A DNA stretch of 64,000 bases from an uncultured Victivallales bacterium (GTDB lineage Bacteria; Verrucomicrobiota; Lentisphaeria; Victivallales; UBA1829). Under the pieces are notes generated by a model. The model searched no databases. It worked only from the letters and a program-made list of their open reading frames with translations, and was not told where the DNA came from. The stretch spans positions 1-64,000 of the forward strand of contig CAKUJH010000018.1 in NCBI GenBank assembly GCA_934661375.1, written 5' to 3'. Both the position numbers and the translations under genes were made by a program. Of this stretch, positions 43,321-51,231 are shown piece by piece. Positions within the stretch are counted from its first letter, which is position 1; each line of letters opens with the position of its first letter.

Positions 43321-43323
43321 CTT

Positions 43324-44028
43324 TTACTCCTTTGTCGAGAGGGTGCGCGGATCAATTTTGATCCCAGGTGTCATCGTTCCGGAAATCGTGCAGCTCAGGA
43401 AATAAACGCCTTTGGCGGAAGCGGGTTTCACTTTGACCAGCGCTTTGACCAGCGCTTCGCAGTTGGCCACAATATCTTCAGCCTTGAAGGACAGTTTGCC
43501 AACCGGAACCTGCACGCAGGCACCTTTGTCGGCTCTGAATTCAACACGACCGGCTTTCGCCTCAGCAACAGCCTTGCCGACAGCATCGGTCACAGTTCCG
43601 GTTTTCGGGTTCGGCATCAAGCCCTTCGGACCGAGCTGACGGCCCAGGGGACGAACTTTCGGCATGGCAGACGGAGAAGCGATGAGAACATCGAAATCCA
43701 CCCAACCACCTTTGATCTTTTCAATGATGTCTTCAAAACCCACAAAATCCGCACCTGCACCAGTCGCTTCCTTCTGAGCATCGACATTGTCCGTGATGAC
43801 ACAGACTTTCACCGATTTACCAGTTCCTTTCGGGAGCGGAAGCGCACCACGAACGGTCTGATCTGTCTGCTTGGGATCCACGCCGAGACGGAATGCCATT
43901 TCAACAGTCTGATCGAACTTGGGCTGCGGGAGCTCTTTGAGGAGAGCCACCGCATCGGCCAGAGTCATCTGGACACCGCGGTCAATCTTCTCAAGCTGGG
44001 CTCTGTAAAGTTTACTTTTCTTACCCAT
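43324..44028 (-). CDS. rplA: 50S ribosomal protein L1
   Basis: This is a 234-aa protein that moves E-site tRNA and, in E. coli, represses rplKA translation. KVCVITDNVDAQKEA, MPKVRPLGRQLGPKGLMPNP and KTGTV are diagnostic. The start at 44028 (MGKKSKLYRAQLEKID) lies inside the end of rplK (8-bp overlap). Confidence 0.97.
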   Translation of the reverse strand: MGKKSKLYRAQLEKIDRGVQMTLADAVALLKELPQPKFDQTVEMAFRLGVDPKQTDQTVRGALPLPKGTGKSVKVCVITDNVDAQKEATGAGADFVGFEDIIEKIKGGWVDFDVLIASPSAMPKVRPLGRQLGPKGLMPNPKTGTVTDAVGKAVAEAKAGRVEFRADKGACVQVPVGKLSFKAEDIVANCEALVKALVKVKPASAKGVYFLSCTISGTMTPGIKIDPRTLSTKE

Positions 44029-44449
44029 CCACCACCTCAATTCCCATGCTGCGAGCCGTGCCTTCAATGATTTTCATTGCGGCAGCCTCGGTACGGGCGT
44101 TGATGTCGTTCTTCTTCATCTGCACAATCTGTTTGATCTGGGAACGGGTGATCTTTCCAGCCGATTCACGACCGGGGGTCTTGGAACCGCTCGCCAGATT
44201 TGCCAGCTTCTTAATGAGAACAGGAGCCGGCGGGGATTTGGTGATGAAGGTGAAAGAACGATCCTGGTAAACGGTAATCACCACCGGAATCACCATTCCG
44301 GCCTGTGACTGCGTCGCGGCGTTGAACTGTTTGCAGAATTCCATGATATTCACGCCGGCCTGACCAAGTGCAGGACCGACCGGGGGCGCCGGATTGGCAG
44401 CTCCCGCAGGAATTTGCAGACGAATTTCCGCTGTTACCTTTTTCGCCAT
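44021..44449 (-). CDS. rplK: 50S ribosomal protein L11
   Basis: This is a 142-aa GTPase-centre protein. IPAGAANPAPPVGPALGQAG and FTFITKSPPAPVLIKK are standard. The start at 44449 (MAKKVTAEIRLQIPAG) has GGAGGA 5 nt upstream. A hairpin resembling an L1-binding leader lies 17 bp before the start. Confidence 0.97.
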   Translation of the reverse strand: MAKKVTAEIRLQIPAGAANPAPPVGPALGQAGVNIMEFCKQFNAATQSQAGMVIPVVITVYQDRSFTFITKSPPAPVLIKKLANLASGSKTPGRESAGKITRSQIKQIVQMKKNDINARTEAAAMKIIEGTARSMGIEVVDG

Positions 44450-44465
44450 TTGTTCCTCCATACTC

Positions 44466-44506
44466 CGCAAGGTGGTGCGACCGACAGGAACTCTCCCACC
44501 GTTGCG
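44466..44506 (-). promoter_or_regulatory. Candidate L1-binding autoregulatory hairpin upstream of rplK
   Basis: CGCAA-C-GGTGG pairs with CCACC-TTGCG (10 bp with one bulged C) around a 20-nt loop, ending next to the rplK Shine-Dalgarno sequence. L1 represses its own operon through a site at this place in E. coli; here this is inferred from position and shape. Confidence 0.5.
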
Positions 44507-44535
44507 ATGTCTTCTTTATATATACACGAGTCTAT

Positions 44536-44553
44536 GGTGAAATTGCTTTCACC
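44536..44553 (-). promoter_or_regulatory. Hairpin with GCAA tetraloop in the nusG-rplK spacer
   Basis: GGTGAAA-GCAA-TTTCACC on the minus strand: a 7-bp stem closed by a GNRA-type loop, 20 bp after nusG. No T-run, so more likely an RNA stability or processing element. Confidence 0.45.
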
Positions 44554-44574
44554 GCCTGTCTTGACTCCAAAAAA

Positions 44575-45129
44575 TCATTCCAGAACTTTTTCAACCTGCC
44601 AGAACTCCATTTCCATCGGAGTCGGACGGGCAAAAACCAGAATTTCCACTTTCAGAAAACCGCGTTCCATATCAATTTCCAGCACAGTTCCTTTGAATCC
44701 AGTGAACGGTCCATCCACAATTTCGACCTGATCGCCGACATTGAACTGCGGGCGCACGGGCTGCTGGGCAACCACATCTTCTGCGCCGGGAAGAGAAATC
44801 CATTGAGCCACTTCTTCTTCCGTCATGGCGCCGCCAATCTTGGATACGCCTTTAATGCCGTTGATGAAGTGCCAGACTGTTTCATTGAGCTGATTGTCAT
44901 CAGTATAAAGATTCATGCGCGCGAAAACATAACCGGGAAACAGTTTTCTTTCGACCATATGGCGAACGCCATTGCGCATTTCGACAGTTTTTTCCATTGG
45001 ATACTGAACTTCGAAAACAGGAATGGAGGGATCATTCAGGTTGATCTGACGCTGAATCGCCTCCCGCACTCTTTTTTCATATTGAGTAAGAGTATTGATA
45101 ATATACCACTGACCCTCTTCGTGTTCCAT
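44575..45129 (-). CDS. nusG: Transcription termination/antitermination factor NusG
   Basis: This is a 184-aa RNA polymerase-binding factor. The NGN domain has GQWYIINTLTQYEKRVREAI and RKLFPGYVFARMNL; the KOW domain has GDQVEIVDGPFTGFKGTVLEI. It couples polymerase to Rho and the ribosome. Follows secE at the usual place, 59 bp away. Confidence 0.97.
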   Translation of the reverse strand: MEHEEGQWYIINTLTQYEKRVREAIQRQINLNDPSIPVFEVQYPMEKTVEMRNGVRHMVERKLFPGYVFARMNLYTDDNQLNETVWHFINGIKGVSKIGGAMTEEEVAQWISLPGAEDVVAQQPVRPQFNVGDQVEIVDGPFTGFKGTVLEIDMERGFLKVEILVFARPTPMEMEFWQVEKVLE

Positions 45130-45188
45130 AATTTAACCAAGCTCCCGAATAATTGAATTTTCCGTGAATTTTTGCAGGAATAAGCAGA

Positions 45189-45386
45189 TTAGAAGGTGGT
45201 AAGAAACCGAACCGCCCTGAAGAGAATCTGATCGATGCCGGCCAGATAAACCGTGGAAAGGATCAAAGCGACGATCACCAGAATAGTAGATTCGAACAAC
45301 TGATCCCGTGTAGGCCAGCTGCTCTTATTCATTTCATCCAATGTTCCCATGATGAAGTTTCTGATTTTTTCCGTAATCGTGCCCAT
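45189..45386 (-). CDS. secE: Preprotein translocase subunit SecE
   Basis: This is a 65-aa single-membrane-span SecYEG subunit. The conserved hinge EMNKSSWPTRDQLFESTILV leads into the membrane helix VIVALILSTVYLAGIDQIL. The frame is open through the tRNA upstream, but the start at 45386, with AAAGGA nearby, gives normal length. Confidence 0.94.
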   Translation of the reverse strand: MGTITEKIRNFIMGTLDEMNKSSWPTRDQLFESTILVIVALILSTVYLAGIDQILFRAVRFLTTF

Positions 45387-45433
45387 TCCGGCATATCCTT
45401 TCCATATTTGAGTCAGTTTCAGATGAATGAAAC

Positions 45434-45509
45434 TGGCAGGAGCGGCGAGGCTCGAACTCACGACCTGCGGTTTTGGAGACCGCTGCTCTACCAACTGAGC
45501 TACACTCCT
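45434..45509 (-). tRNA. trnW: tRNA-Trp (anticodon CCA)
   Basis: A complete cloverleaf: acceptor AGGAGTG/CGCTCCT, anticodon loop CTCCAAA, T-loop TTCGAGC, discriminator G and an encoded CCA end at 45434-45436. It lies between rpmG and secE, a placement found in many bacteria. Confidence 0.96.
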
Positions 45510-45547
45510 GGGTGTGTTCCGAATATTACGGAACAACCTGAACAAAA

Positions 45548-45697
45548 TTACTTGGTTTCTTTATGCACCGTGTGTTTACGGTCAAACTTGCAGAACTTTT
45601 TGATTTCCAGACGACCCGGAGTATTTCTTTTCTCCTTGGTGCTGGTATAATTTCTGCGTTTGCACTCAGTGCATTCCAAAATTATAATTTCACGCAT
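45548..45697 (-). CDS. rpmG: 50S ribosomal protein L33
   Basis: This is a 49-aa protein beginning MREIIILECTECKRRNYTS and ending RKHTVHKETK. AAGGTG lies 8 nt before the ATG. The zinc ribbon is partly degenerate: the first half is Cys-x-x-Cys (CTEC), but the second is Cys-x-x-Asp (FCKFDRKH), so it has three of the four ligand cysteines. It follows tuf by 104 bp and precedes tRNA-Trp by 38 bp, the common tuf-rpmG-trnW-secE order. Confidence 0.93.
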   Translation of the reverse strand: MREIIILECTECKRRNYTSTKEKRNTPGRLEIKKFCKFDRKHTVHKETK

Positions 45698-45744
45698 TTT
45701 ATTTCACCTTGCATCCATCCGTCATCACGACAAACCGATGCGGT

Positions 45745-45776
45745 TAAAATGTCCTGCCGGTTTTATCCGGCAGGAA
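45745..45776 (-). terminator. Hairpin with weak U-run between tuf and rpmG
   Basis: TCCTGCCGG-ATAAAA-CCGGCAGGA (9-bp stem) followed on the minus strand by CATTTTAA. Likely a partial terminator that lowers rpmG-secE-nusG transcription relative to tuf. Confidence 0.5.
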
Positions 45777-45801
45777 CATTCAATTTCAGCAAATCGCCGA
45801 A

Positions 45802-47010
45802 TTATTCAACGATTTCAGAAACACGTCCGGAAGCAACGGTACGGCCGCCTTCGCGGATAGCGAAGCGCTGGGTCTTTTCCATAGCAATCGGGGCGATCAG
45901 TTCAACACTGATGGACACATTGTCACCAGGCATAACCATCTGGACACCTTCCGGAAGGGTAATGATACCGGTAACGTCGGTCGTTCTGAAATAGAACTGC
46001 GGTCTGTAGTTGGAGAAGAACGGGCTGTGACGTCCGCCTTCGTCTTTGCTCAGAACGTAGATTTCAGCTTTGAATTTCTTGTGCGGGGTGATGCTGCCCG
46101 GTTTCGCCAGGACCTGACCACGTTCCACATCTTCTTTCTTGGTACCACGGAGCAGGCAGCCGATATTGTCGCCGGCTTCACCGAATTCGAGTTCCTTACG
46201 GAACATTTCAACACCGGTGATGGTGGTTTTGGCAGTCGGTTTCAGACCGACGATTTCGCAAGCATCGCCAACGCGAACCTGTCCGCGTTCCACACGGCCG
46301 GTAACCACGGTACCACGGCCTTCGATGGAGAACACGTCTTCGATCGGCATCAGGAACGGCTTGTCGTTTTCACGCTGGGGTTCAGGAATCCAGCTGTCGA
46401 TAGCATCCATGAGTTCCTGAATGCAGTTACATTCCGGAGCATTCGGATCGGTGGCCTGAAGGGCCGGATAAGCAGCACCGCGGATGATCGGGGTGTTGTC
46501 ACCGTCGAAGTCATACTTGGAGAGCAGTTCACGGATTTCCATTTCGACGAGGTCCAGCAGTTCCGGATCGTCGACCAGGTCAACCTTGTTCAGAAACACA
46601 ACGATACGGGGAACACCGACCTGCTTTGCCAGCAGAATGTGTTCACGGGTCTGCGGCATGGCGCCGTCAACAGCACTCACCACGAGGATCGCGCCGTCCA
46701 TCTGAGCGGCACCGGTGATCATGTTTTTCACATAGTCCGCGTGCCCTGGGCAGTCAACGTGCGCATAGTGACGGGTAGCGGTCTGATATTCCACGTGAGA
46801 GGTGGCGATGGTCAGAATCTTGGTGGAGTCACGACGACCCTGGGATTCAGAAGCCTTGGCAACCTGATCGTACGGAATGTAATCAGCAAGACCCTTCAGG
46901 TTCTGAACGTGGGTGATTGCTGCGGTAAGAGTGGTCTTACCATGGTCAACGTGACCGATTGTACCGACGTTTACGTGCGGTTTCTCTCTGACAAATTTTT
47001 CCTTGGCCAT
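45802..47010 (-). CDS. tuf: Elongation factor Tu
   Basis: This is a 402-aa GTPase that delivers aminoacyl-tRNA. P-loop GHVDHGKT, switch II DCPGHADYVKNM and NKVD are normal. Switch I is unusual: instead of RGITINTSHVEY it reads KILTIATSHVEY (residues 64-75), keeping the Mg-binding Thr67, preceded by a longer loop (ASESQGRRDST). AAAGGAGG precedes the start. The gene sits after tRNA-Thr, like tufB of E. coli, rather than between fusA and rpsJ. Confidence 0.97.
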   Translation of the reverse strand: MAKEKFVREKPHVNVGTIGHVDHGKTTLTAAITHVQNLKGLADYIPYDQVAKASESQGRRDSTKILTIATSHVEYQTATRHYAHVDCPGHADYVKNMITGAAQMDGAILVVSAVDGAMPQTREHILLAKQVGVPRIVVFLNKVDLVDDPELLDLVEMEIRELLSKYDFDGDNTPIIRGAAYPALQATDPNAPECNCIQELMDAIDSWIPEPQRENDKPFLMPIEDVFSIEGRGTVVTGRVERGQVRVGDACEIVGLKPTAKTTITGVEMFRKELEFGEAGDNIGCLLRGTKKEDVERGQVLAKPGSITPHKKFKAEIYVLSKDEGGRHSPFFSNYRPQFYFRTTDVTGIITLPEGVQMVMPGDNVSISVELIAPIAMEKTQRFAIREGGRTVASGRVSEIVE

Positions 47011-47087
47011 CTCATGTCCTCCTTTGATGACAATTGCCTATGGCATTTTGTTTTCAGTTCTATCTAAATACCGTTTAGTTTATAAAA

Positions 47088-47163
<76 letters not shown>

Positions 47164-47207
47164 AAACATCACAATCACAAACGAACCGCTTGCGACAGCG
47201 AGTTCAT

Positions 47208-47235
47208 AATTTATATCAGAAAATCGATTTTTCAA
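47208..47235 (-). promoter_or_regulatory. Candidate promoter of the tRNA-Thr/tuf transcript
   Basis: Minus strand TTGAAA, 16 bp, TAAATT (an overlapping TATAAA has only 14-bp spacing). The string CTTGAAAAAT occurs a second time 49 bp upstream. Confidence 0.4.
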
Positions 47236-47358
47236 GTCTTAATTGAAAAATTTTTCGATTTTTTCATATTTCAGTATTTTTCAAGACAGCATTTTGCCAT
47301 CAAAGGATCCAGTCTGCCTCTATTCAGCGAGACTTTACTCCTTATTGCGATAAAAAAA

Positions 47359-47442
47359 TGGTGCTCGAGGGGAGACTCGAACTCCCACGGATTGCTCCAT
47401 TAGCACCTCAAGCTAACGCGTCTGCCATTCCGCCACCCGAGC
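47359..47442 (-). tRNA. trnL: tRNA-Leu (anticodon GAG)
   Basis: Class II tRNA with acceptor GCTCGGG/CTCGAGC (one G-T pair), anticodon stem TTAGC/GCTAA with loop TTGAGGT, long variable arm, T-loop TTCGAGT, discriminator A and encoded CCA. Seven T residues directly after the CCA could end the transcript. Confidence 0.94.
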
Positions 47443-47475
47443 ACATTCTCTTCTATTGCAAATTGAACAGCGATT

Positions 47476-47503
47476 AATATAAGCGTTTTTTTCTATTTGT
47501 CAA
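47476..47503 (-). promoter_or_regulatory. Promoter of tRNA-Leu
   Basis: Minus strand TTGACA, 16 bp, TATATT, 34 bp before the tRNA 5' end. Confidence 0.7.
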
Positions 47504-47586
47504 GCTGTCTCTGTAAATTTTTAGGCTTTTTTTCGGAATTTTCCTGTTTTTACCCTGTTTTCCGCCCGATTTCTGCATTTTGATAT

Positions 47587-47615
47587 TTGATTTTCCGCAA
47601 TTGCGGGACTATACT
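47587..47615 (+). promoter_or_regulatory. Promoter of the GH78 gene with an internal 12-bp palindrome
   Basis: TTGATT and TATACT are 17 bp apart. The spacer contains the perfect palindrome CCGCAATTGCGG (47595-47606), so a dimeric regulator bound there would block polymerase. Confidence 0.65.
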
Positions 47616-47660
47616 TTAACGAAAAGATACTCTGAATAGCAATCCGAACAGGAGGTTCGC

Positions 47661-50432
47661 ATGTTGTCTCAATCAAAGACCGGAGAAATGCACGGCAGCT
47701 GGATATGGCTTGCGGCGCATGAACGCAAAGACAATCGACGAGTTTTCTTCCGCAAGGAATTTGTGCTGGATTCCGCCGCGGTATACGGTGAATTACTGAT
47801 TTCCGCCCTGCCCTTCGGTCATATTTTTCTGAATGGAGAACATGTGGGATACGGTCCTGCACCTGCCACGCATTCAGTATGTTACATCGACAAACTGGAT
47901 GTTACCCAGTATCTGGAACCGGGCATCAACACCATTGCGCTGATTGCCATGGATCAGACTGAAGCCAACTGGTATGCGCATCCTTATCCGCCCCGCGTCT
48001 GGTGTCAGCTCTCCGTAGACGGGAAGCTGGTCATGGCAACCGGAGGAGACTGGAAAGCCGCAGAAGCCACCGCTTATTTCCAGAATCAGCCGCGCTGTCA
48101 CTTCGGGATGGAAGAAACGGAAAAAGCAAATCTTGATCATGATCTTTATTTTTGGACTGCAACGGGTTACGATGATGCAAGCTGGCAGAACGCCGCCGAA
48201 ATTTCTCCTGTCGGGAGCGGAAAACCGGTCCCGGTTCTGTCAAAAACGCCGCCCTGTCTGTGGCAGGAATCCGATGCGGTTGAACCGCTCCACACGGGAA
48301 TTTTCAAAGATGTTTTTGCCTGTGCCTACTATTCCTATGAAATGTTTCCTGAAATCAAGCCGGGAAATTATGCCGCCGAAATGTTTGCGCTGTCAGAAAA
48401 AGATGCAGAAATTGATATGGAAGTATCTTCGGATCAGCCATTTGTGATTTTCTGCAATGATGACCCGGTCCTTTATTCGTACCAGACCCGGAAACTGGAT
48501 CAGTATGAGCTGCCGCATTCTCCGCAGACCGGCACGGAAATTCTGCAGAAAACGCGGATTCACATCAAGCCCGGCTGGAACCGTTTTCTCTGTTTCCAGG
48601 AAATATCGGACGGCGGCATGGGACTGATGCTGTTATTCCCCGGCACCCGTAAAGAGGAGCTGGTTCTCCGGCGTGAACCGTCGGAAGAAGCCCTGATCGG
48701 CTGGAATGTCTGCGGACCGCTCCGTATTCCGCTGTCCTTTTCCTCGCCTTCCTTTTCGACAGAAAACTGCGAGGACAAAGTCCGCGGATTCCTGCCGCTG
48801 GATGAGCATATAAACGATATCTCCGCCTATCTCGGAAACTGCATTTTTGAGCGCAGCGACACCGTTTTCAGCGATGTGCTGAGCCAGGATGAGTTTGCCG
48901 TCTATGATCTGGGTGAATTCTGCTACGGATTCCCCATTCTGGATATTGAAGGGAGTGCCGGCGACATTGTCGATATCTCCTGCGGACTGCGGCTCGCCGG
49001 AGACGGAGTCCGGACCATCGGACCGCTGGGACGCATGACCGATACCCTCCTGCTGCGGGACGGCAACAATTCCTGGATGCGGACCGTTCCGCGCGGGGCG
49101 CGTTATGTCATGATTTCTGTACGCCGGGCATCCGGTCCGGTAACGCCCATTCTGCGTTATGTTTCCGCGACTTCCGAACTGGGCATGGACAGTGATTTCT
49201 CCTGTTCCGATGAGACCCTGAATCAGCTTTGGGAACATGCGATGAACTCTCTGCGCACCTGCACAGGACAGAGTATCGCCGATGATCCGTGCGGACGCCG
49301 CTGTCAATCGCTGCCGGAAGCCTATATTTATTCGCGGACCTTATACAGCGTGGCAGACGGTCTGCCGACAGCCGCAAAAGCGCTGCGGGAATTTGCCGAC
49401 GCCCAGCTGGAAAACGGCATGATGCTGAAAATCGCCCCGTCCGGCGTCTATTCCTATTCGCCGGATGCGGCACTGCTCTGGATTCTGTGGCTGGAACAGC
49501 ACTGGGAATATACCAATGACGCAGAGCTGCTGCGGGAAATGATGCCCCGGCTGGACCTGCTGCTGAAATTCTTCCGGATGATTCCGCCGCAAGGCGATGT
49601 ACTGCTGCCGTCCGAACGGGCTGGTCACTGCGCTTTTCTGAACGAACGGCGCGACCTGACCGAAAAAGGCATTTTCTCCCTGCTGAATGCGCTCTACTGC
49701 CGCGCTCTGACTGCGGCGGCGCATCTGTATCAGACCCAGGAAAACGGTGAAGAAAAACGGCTGGAATGTCTGGAACGGGCGGCACGGCTGAAAAACGAAA
49801 TCAATCAGTTCGCCTTCAACCGGGAAACCGGTTTATATTCCGACTGGTATGACGGCACTCAATCCGCGGAATGTTCGCTCCGAACCAACATTATGATACT
49901 GAATGCCGGCATTGCAGAGGACGAAGACCGTATCCGGCGCATTCTAACACAATTCTGTTCCGATGCGGAAGGTCTGCAAAGCGAAATCTCCAGTGCGTTT
50001 CTGCCGTTCATTCTGGAAACATTATTTGCTTACGGGCTGCGGGAAACAGCGTACAGGACTCTGATCAGCGGATTCAAACTCAATCTGGAAAAAATGTATC
50101 TCTATGAACGGAAATACAATCCGCATATTTTCAATATTGCCGCTGCAGATTTTCTGATCCGCGAATTTCTGGGAGTGCGTCCATCGGTTCCGGGGGCAGC
50201 GCAGATTTACTTCAATCCGGCTTGCGACATCATTTCCGAAGCCCGCTGCAAACTGCCGACGGCGGAAGGAAAAATCGCAGTGGAATGGAAAACGGACAAA
50301 CGGGAAATTCAAGTCGGCATAGATTCCAACTGCACACTGGATGTTCTTCCGCTGATTCCGCCGAAATTCGGTGCGACATTCAATCTGGGAAAACATGTCA
50401 ATCTGCTGGATCCGAACAGTGGAAAGGAGTAA
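47661..50432 (+). CDS. GH78-type alpha-L-rhamnosidase
   Basis: This is a 923-aa protein. N-terminal galactose-binding-like and beta-sandwich domains (SWIWLAAHERKDNRRVFFRK, FGHIFLNGEHVGYGPAP) precede an (alpha/alpha)6 barrel from about residue 510. SIADDPCGRRCQSLPEAY at about 541 sits where GH78 enzymes have DCPQRDERLGWTGD, so the acid is conserved but the motif is diverged. No signal peptide is seen. AGGAGG lies 5 nt upstream. It stands alone between its own promoter and a terminator. It should release terminal L-rhamnose or a related sugar; the divergent active-site string leaves the exact sugar open. Confidence 0.8.
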   Translation: MLSQSKTGEMHGSWIWLAAHERKDNRRVFFRKEFVLDSAAVYGELLISALPFGHIFLNGEHVGYGPAPATHSVCYIDKLDVTQYLEPGINTIALIAMDQTEANWYAHPYPPRVWCQLSVDGKLVMATGGDWKAAEATAYFQNQPRCHFGMEETEKANLDHDLYFWTATGYDDASWQNAAEISPVGSGKPVPVLSKTPPCLWQESDAVEPLHTGIFKDVFACAYYSYEMFPEIKPGNYAAEMFALSEKDAEIDMEVSSDQPFVIFCNDDPVLYSYQTRKLDQYELPHSPQTGTEILQKTRIHIKPGWNRFLCFQEISDGGMGLMLLFPGTRKEELVLRREPSEEALIGWNVCGPLRIPLSFSSPSFSTENCEDKVRGFLPLDEHINDISAYLGNCIFERSDTVFSDVLSQDEFAVYDLGEFCYGFPILDIEGSAGDIVDISCGLRLAGDGVRTIGPLGRMTDTLLLRDGNNSWMRTVPRGARYVMISVRRASGPVTPILRYVSATSELGMDSDFSCSDETLNQLWEHAMNSLRTCTGQSIADDPCGRRCQSLPEAYIYSRTLYSVADGLPTAAKALREFADAQLENGMMLKIAPSGVYSYSPDAALLWILWLEQHWEYTNDAELLREMMPRLDLLLKFFRMIPPQGDVLLPSERAGHCAFLNERRDLTEKGIFSLLNALYCRALTAAAHLYQTQENGEEKRLECLERAARLKNEINQFAFNRETGLYSDWYDGTQSAECSLRTNIMILNAGIAEDEDRIRRILTQFCSDAEGLQSEISSAFLPFILETLFAYGLRETAYRTLISGFKLNLEKMYLYERKYNPHIFNIAAADFLIREFLGVRPSVPGAAQIYFNPACDIISEARCKLPTAEGKIAVEWKTDKREIQVGIDSNCTLDVLPLIPPKFGATFNLGKHVNLLDPNSGKE

Positions 50433-50458
50433 GCGTTTTCCACGCAGGACTCATATTC

Positions 50459-50502
50459 AAAAAAAAGACTGCGGACCCGTTAACCGGCGCAGTCTTTTTT
50501 TT
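50459..50502. terminator. Bidirectional terminator between the GH78 and MarR genes
   Basis: AGACTGCG and CGCAGTCT form an 8-bp stem, extended by an A-run on one side and a T-run on the other. Confidence 0.9.
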
Positions 50503-50518
50503 GAAAACGGAAATTCCG

Positions 50519-50974
50519 TCAATTCCGAACCTTATCGTGAAAACGCTGTAACACATTCATGAACAAGGTCTTTTCAGATTCAGAAAGACTGGCAAGGAAC
50601 TCTGAAGTCTGCCGGTTGAAAAAAGAGATATAGCTGCTGGTTTTTTCCTCGCCTTTTTCTGAAAGACAGATATTGACAGCACGCCGGTCGGTGGAACTGT
50701 GGCGGCGTTCCAGCAGATTCTGACGCACCAGAGAATCCACGATAATGGAGACAGCTCCGGAAGTGAGCTTGACTTTTTCCGCCAGCGTTTTCAGCATCAG
50801 CCCTTCCCCGTTTTTTTCTTTTGACAGAGTCGCTACCGCTTTCAGCACGCGCATCTGACCGACGGTTACATTGGATACCAGCGAGGAATCGCTGTTGTAG
50901 TCATTGGCTTTTTCCCGTAAATCGTCCACCAGATAGAAAAGCAGACGCCAGCATTCTTCCGCAGTTTCAGCCAT
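50519..50974 (-). CDS. MarR-family transcriptional regulator
   Basis: This is a 151-aa winged-helix dimer. The recognition region is LAEKVKLTSGAVSIIVDSLV followed by the wing DRRAVNICLSEKG, which is diagnostic. AAGGAGGG lies 7 nt before the ATG at 50974; an in-frame GTG 18 nt upstream overlaps it. The promoter contains inverted repeats, so self-repression is likely. No transporter or enzyme target lies beside it in the same direction. Confidence 0.9.
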   Translation of the reverse strand: MAETAEECWRLLFYLVDDLREKANDYNSDSSLVSNVTVGQMRVLKAVATLSKEKNGEGLMLKTLAEKVKLTSGAVSIIVDSLVRQNLLERRHSSTDRRAVNICLSEKGEEKTSSYISFFNRQTSEFLASLSESEKTLFMNVLQRFHDKVRN

Positions 50975-50992
50975 AAAAAGACCCTCCTTCAC

Positions 50993-51014
50993 AAAAACCT
51001 TCCTTATGGTTTTT
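50993..51014. promoter_or_regulatory. Inverted repeat at the marR transcription start
   Basis: AAAAACC and GGTTTTT, 8 nt apart, directly downstream of the -10 box. Confidence 0.4.
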
Positions 51015-51043
51015 AATATAGTTGAAAAAGCTCATTCTTTCAA
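51015..51043 (-). promoter_or_regulatory. marR promoter overlapping a TTGAAA/TTTCAA inverted repeat
   Basis: Minus strand TTGAAA, 17 bp, TATATT. The -35 TTGAAA is one arm of an inverted repeat whose other arm TTTCAA lies just before the -10, a typical MarR operator shape. Confidence 0.6.
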
Positions 51044-51157
51044 GTTATAAATCATTTATTTTCATTATTATTTCACAATTACAGGCAGCGGCTTCTTCCA
51101 ACAGGGAAGCGAAACCGGAAATACGGCAGAAATCCGGATGTTTTTTTGCAATATATC

Positions 51158-51186
51158 TTGAAAAAAACGCAAATAGATGTTACTGT
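51158..51186 (+). promoter_or_regulatory. Weak candidate promoter of the small secreted protein gene
   Basis: TTGAAA, 17 bp, TACTGT with a TG two bases upstream (extended -10). Confidence 0.3.
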
Positions 51187-51231
51187 TTCTGCATGAAGAA
51201 AAATTTTTTACAGAAAAAAAGGGGTTGAACG

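Noticed and set aside
45387..45545. Extended secE frame through tRNA-Trp
   Set aside because: The frame merely reads through the tRNA; SecE of normal length starts at 45386.
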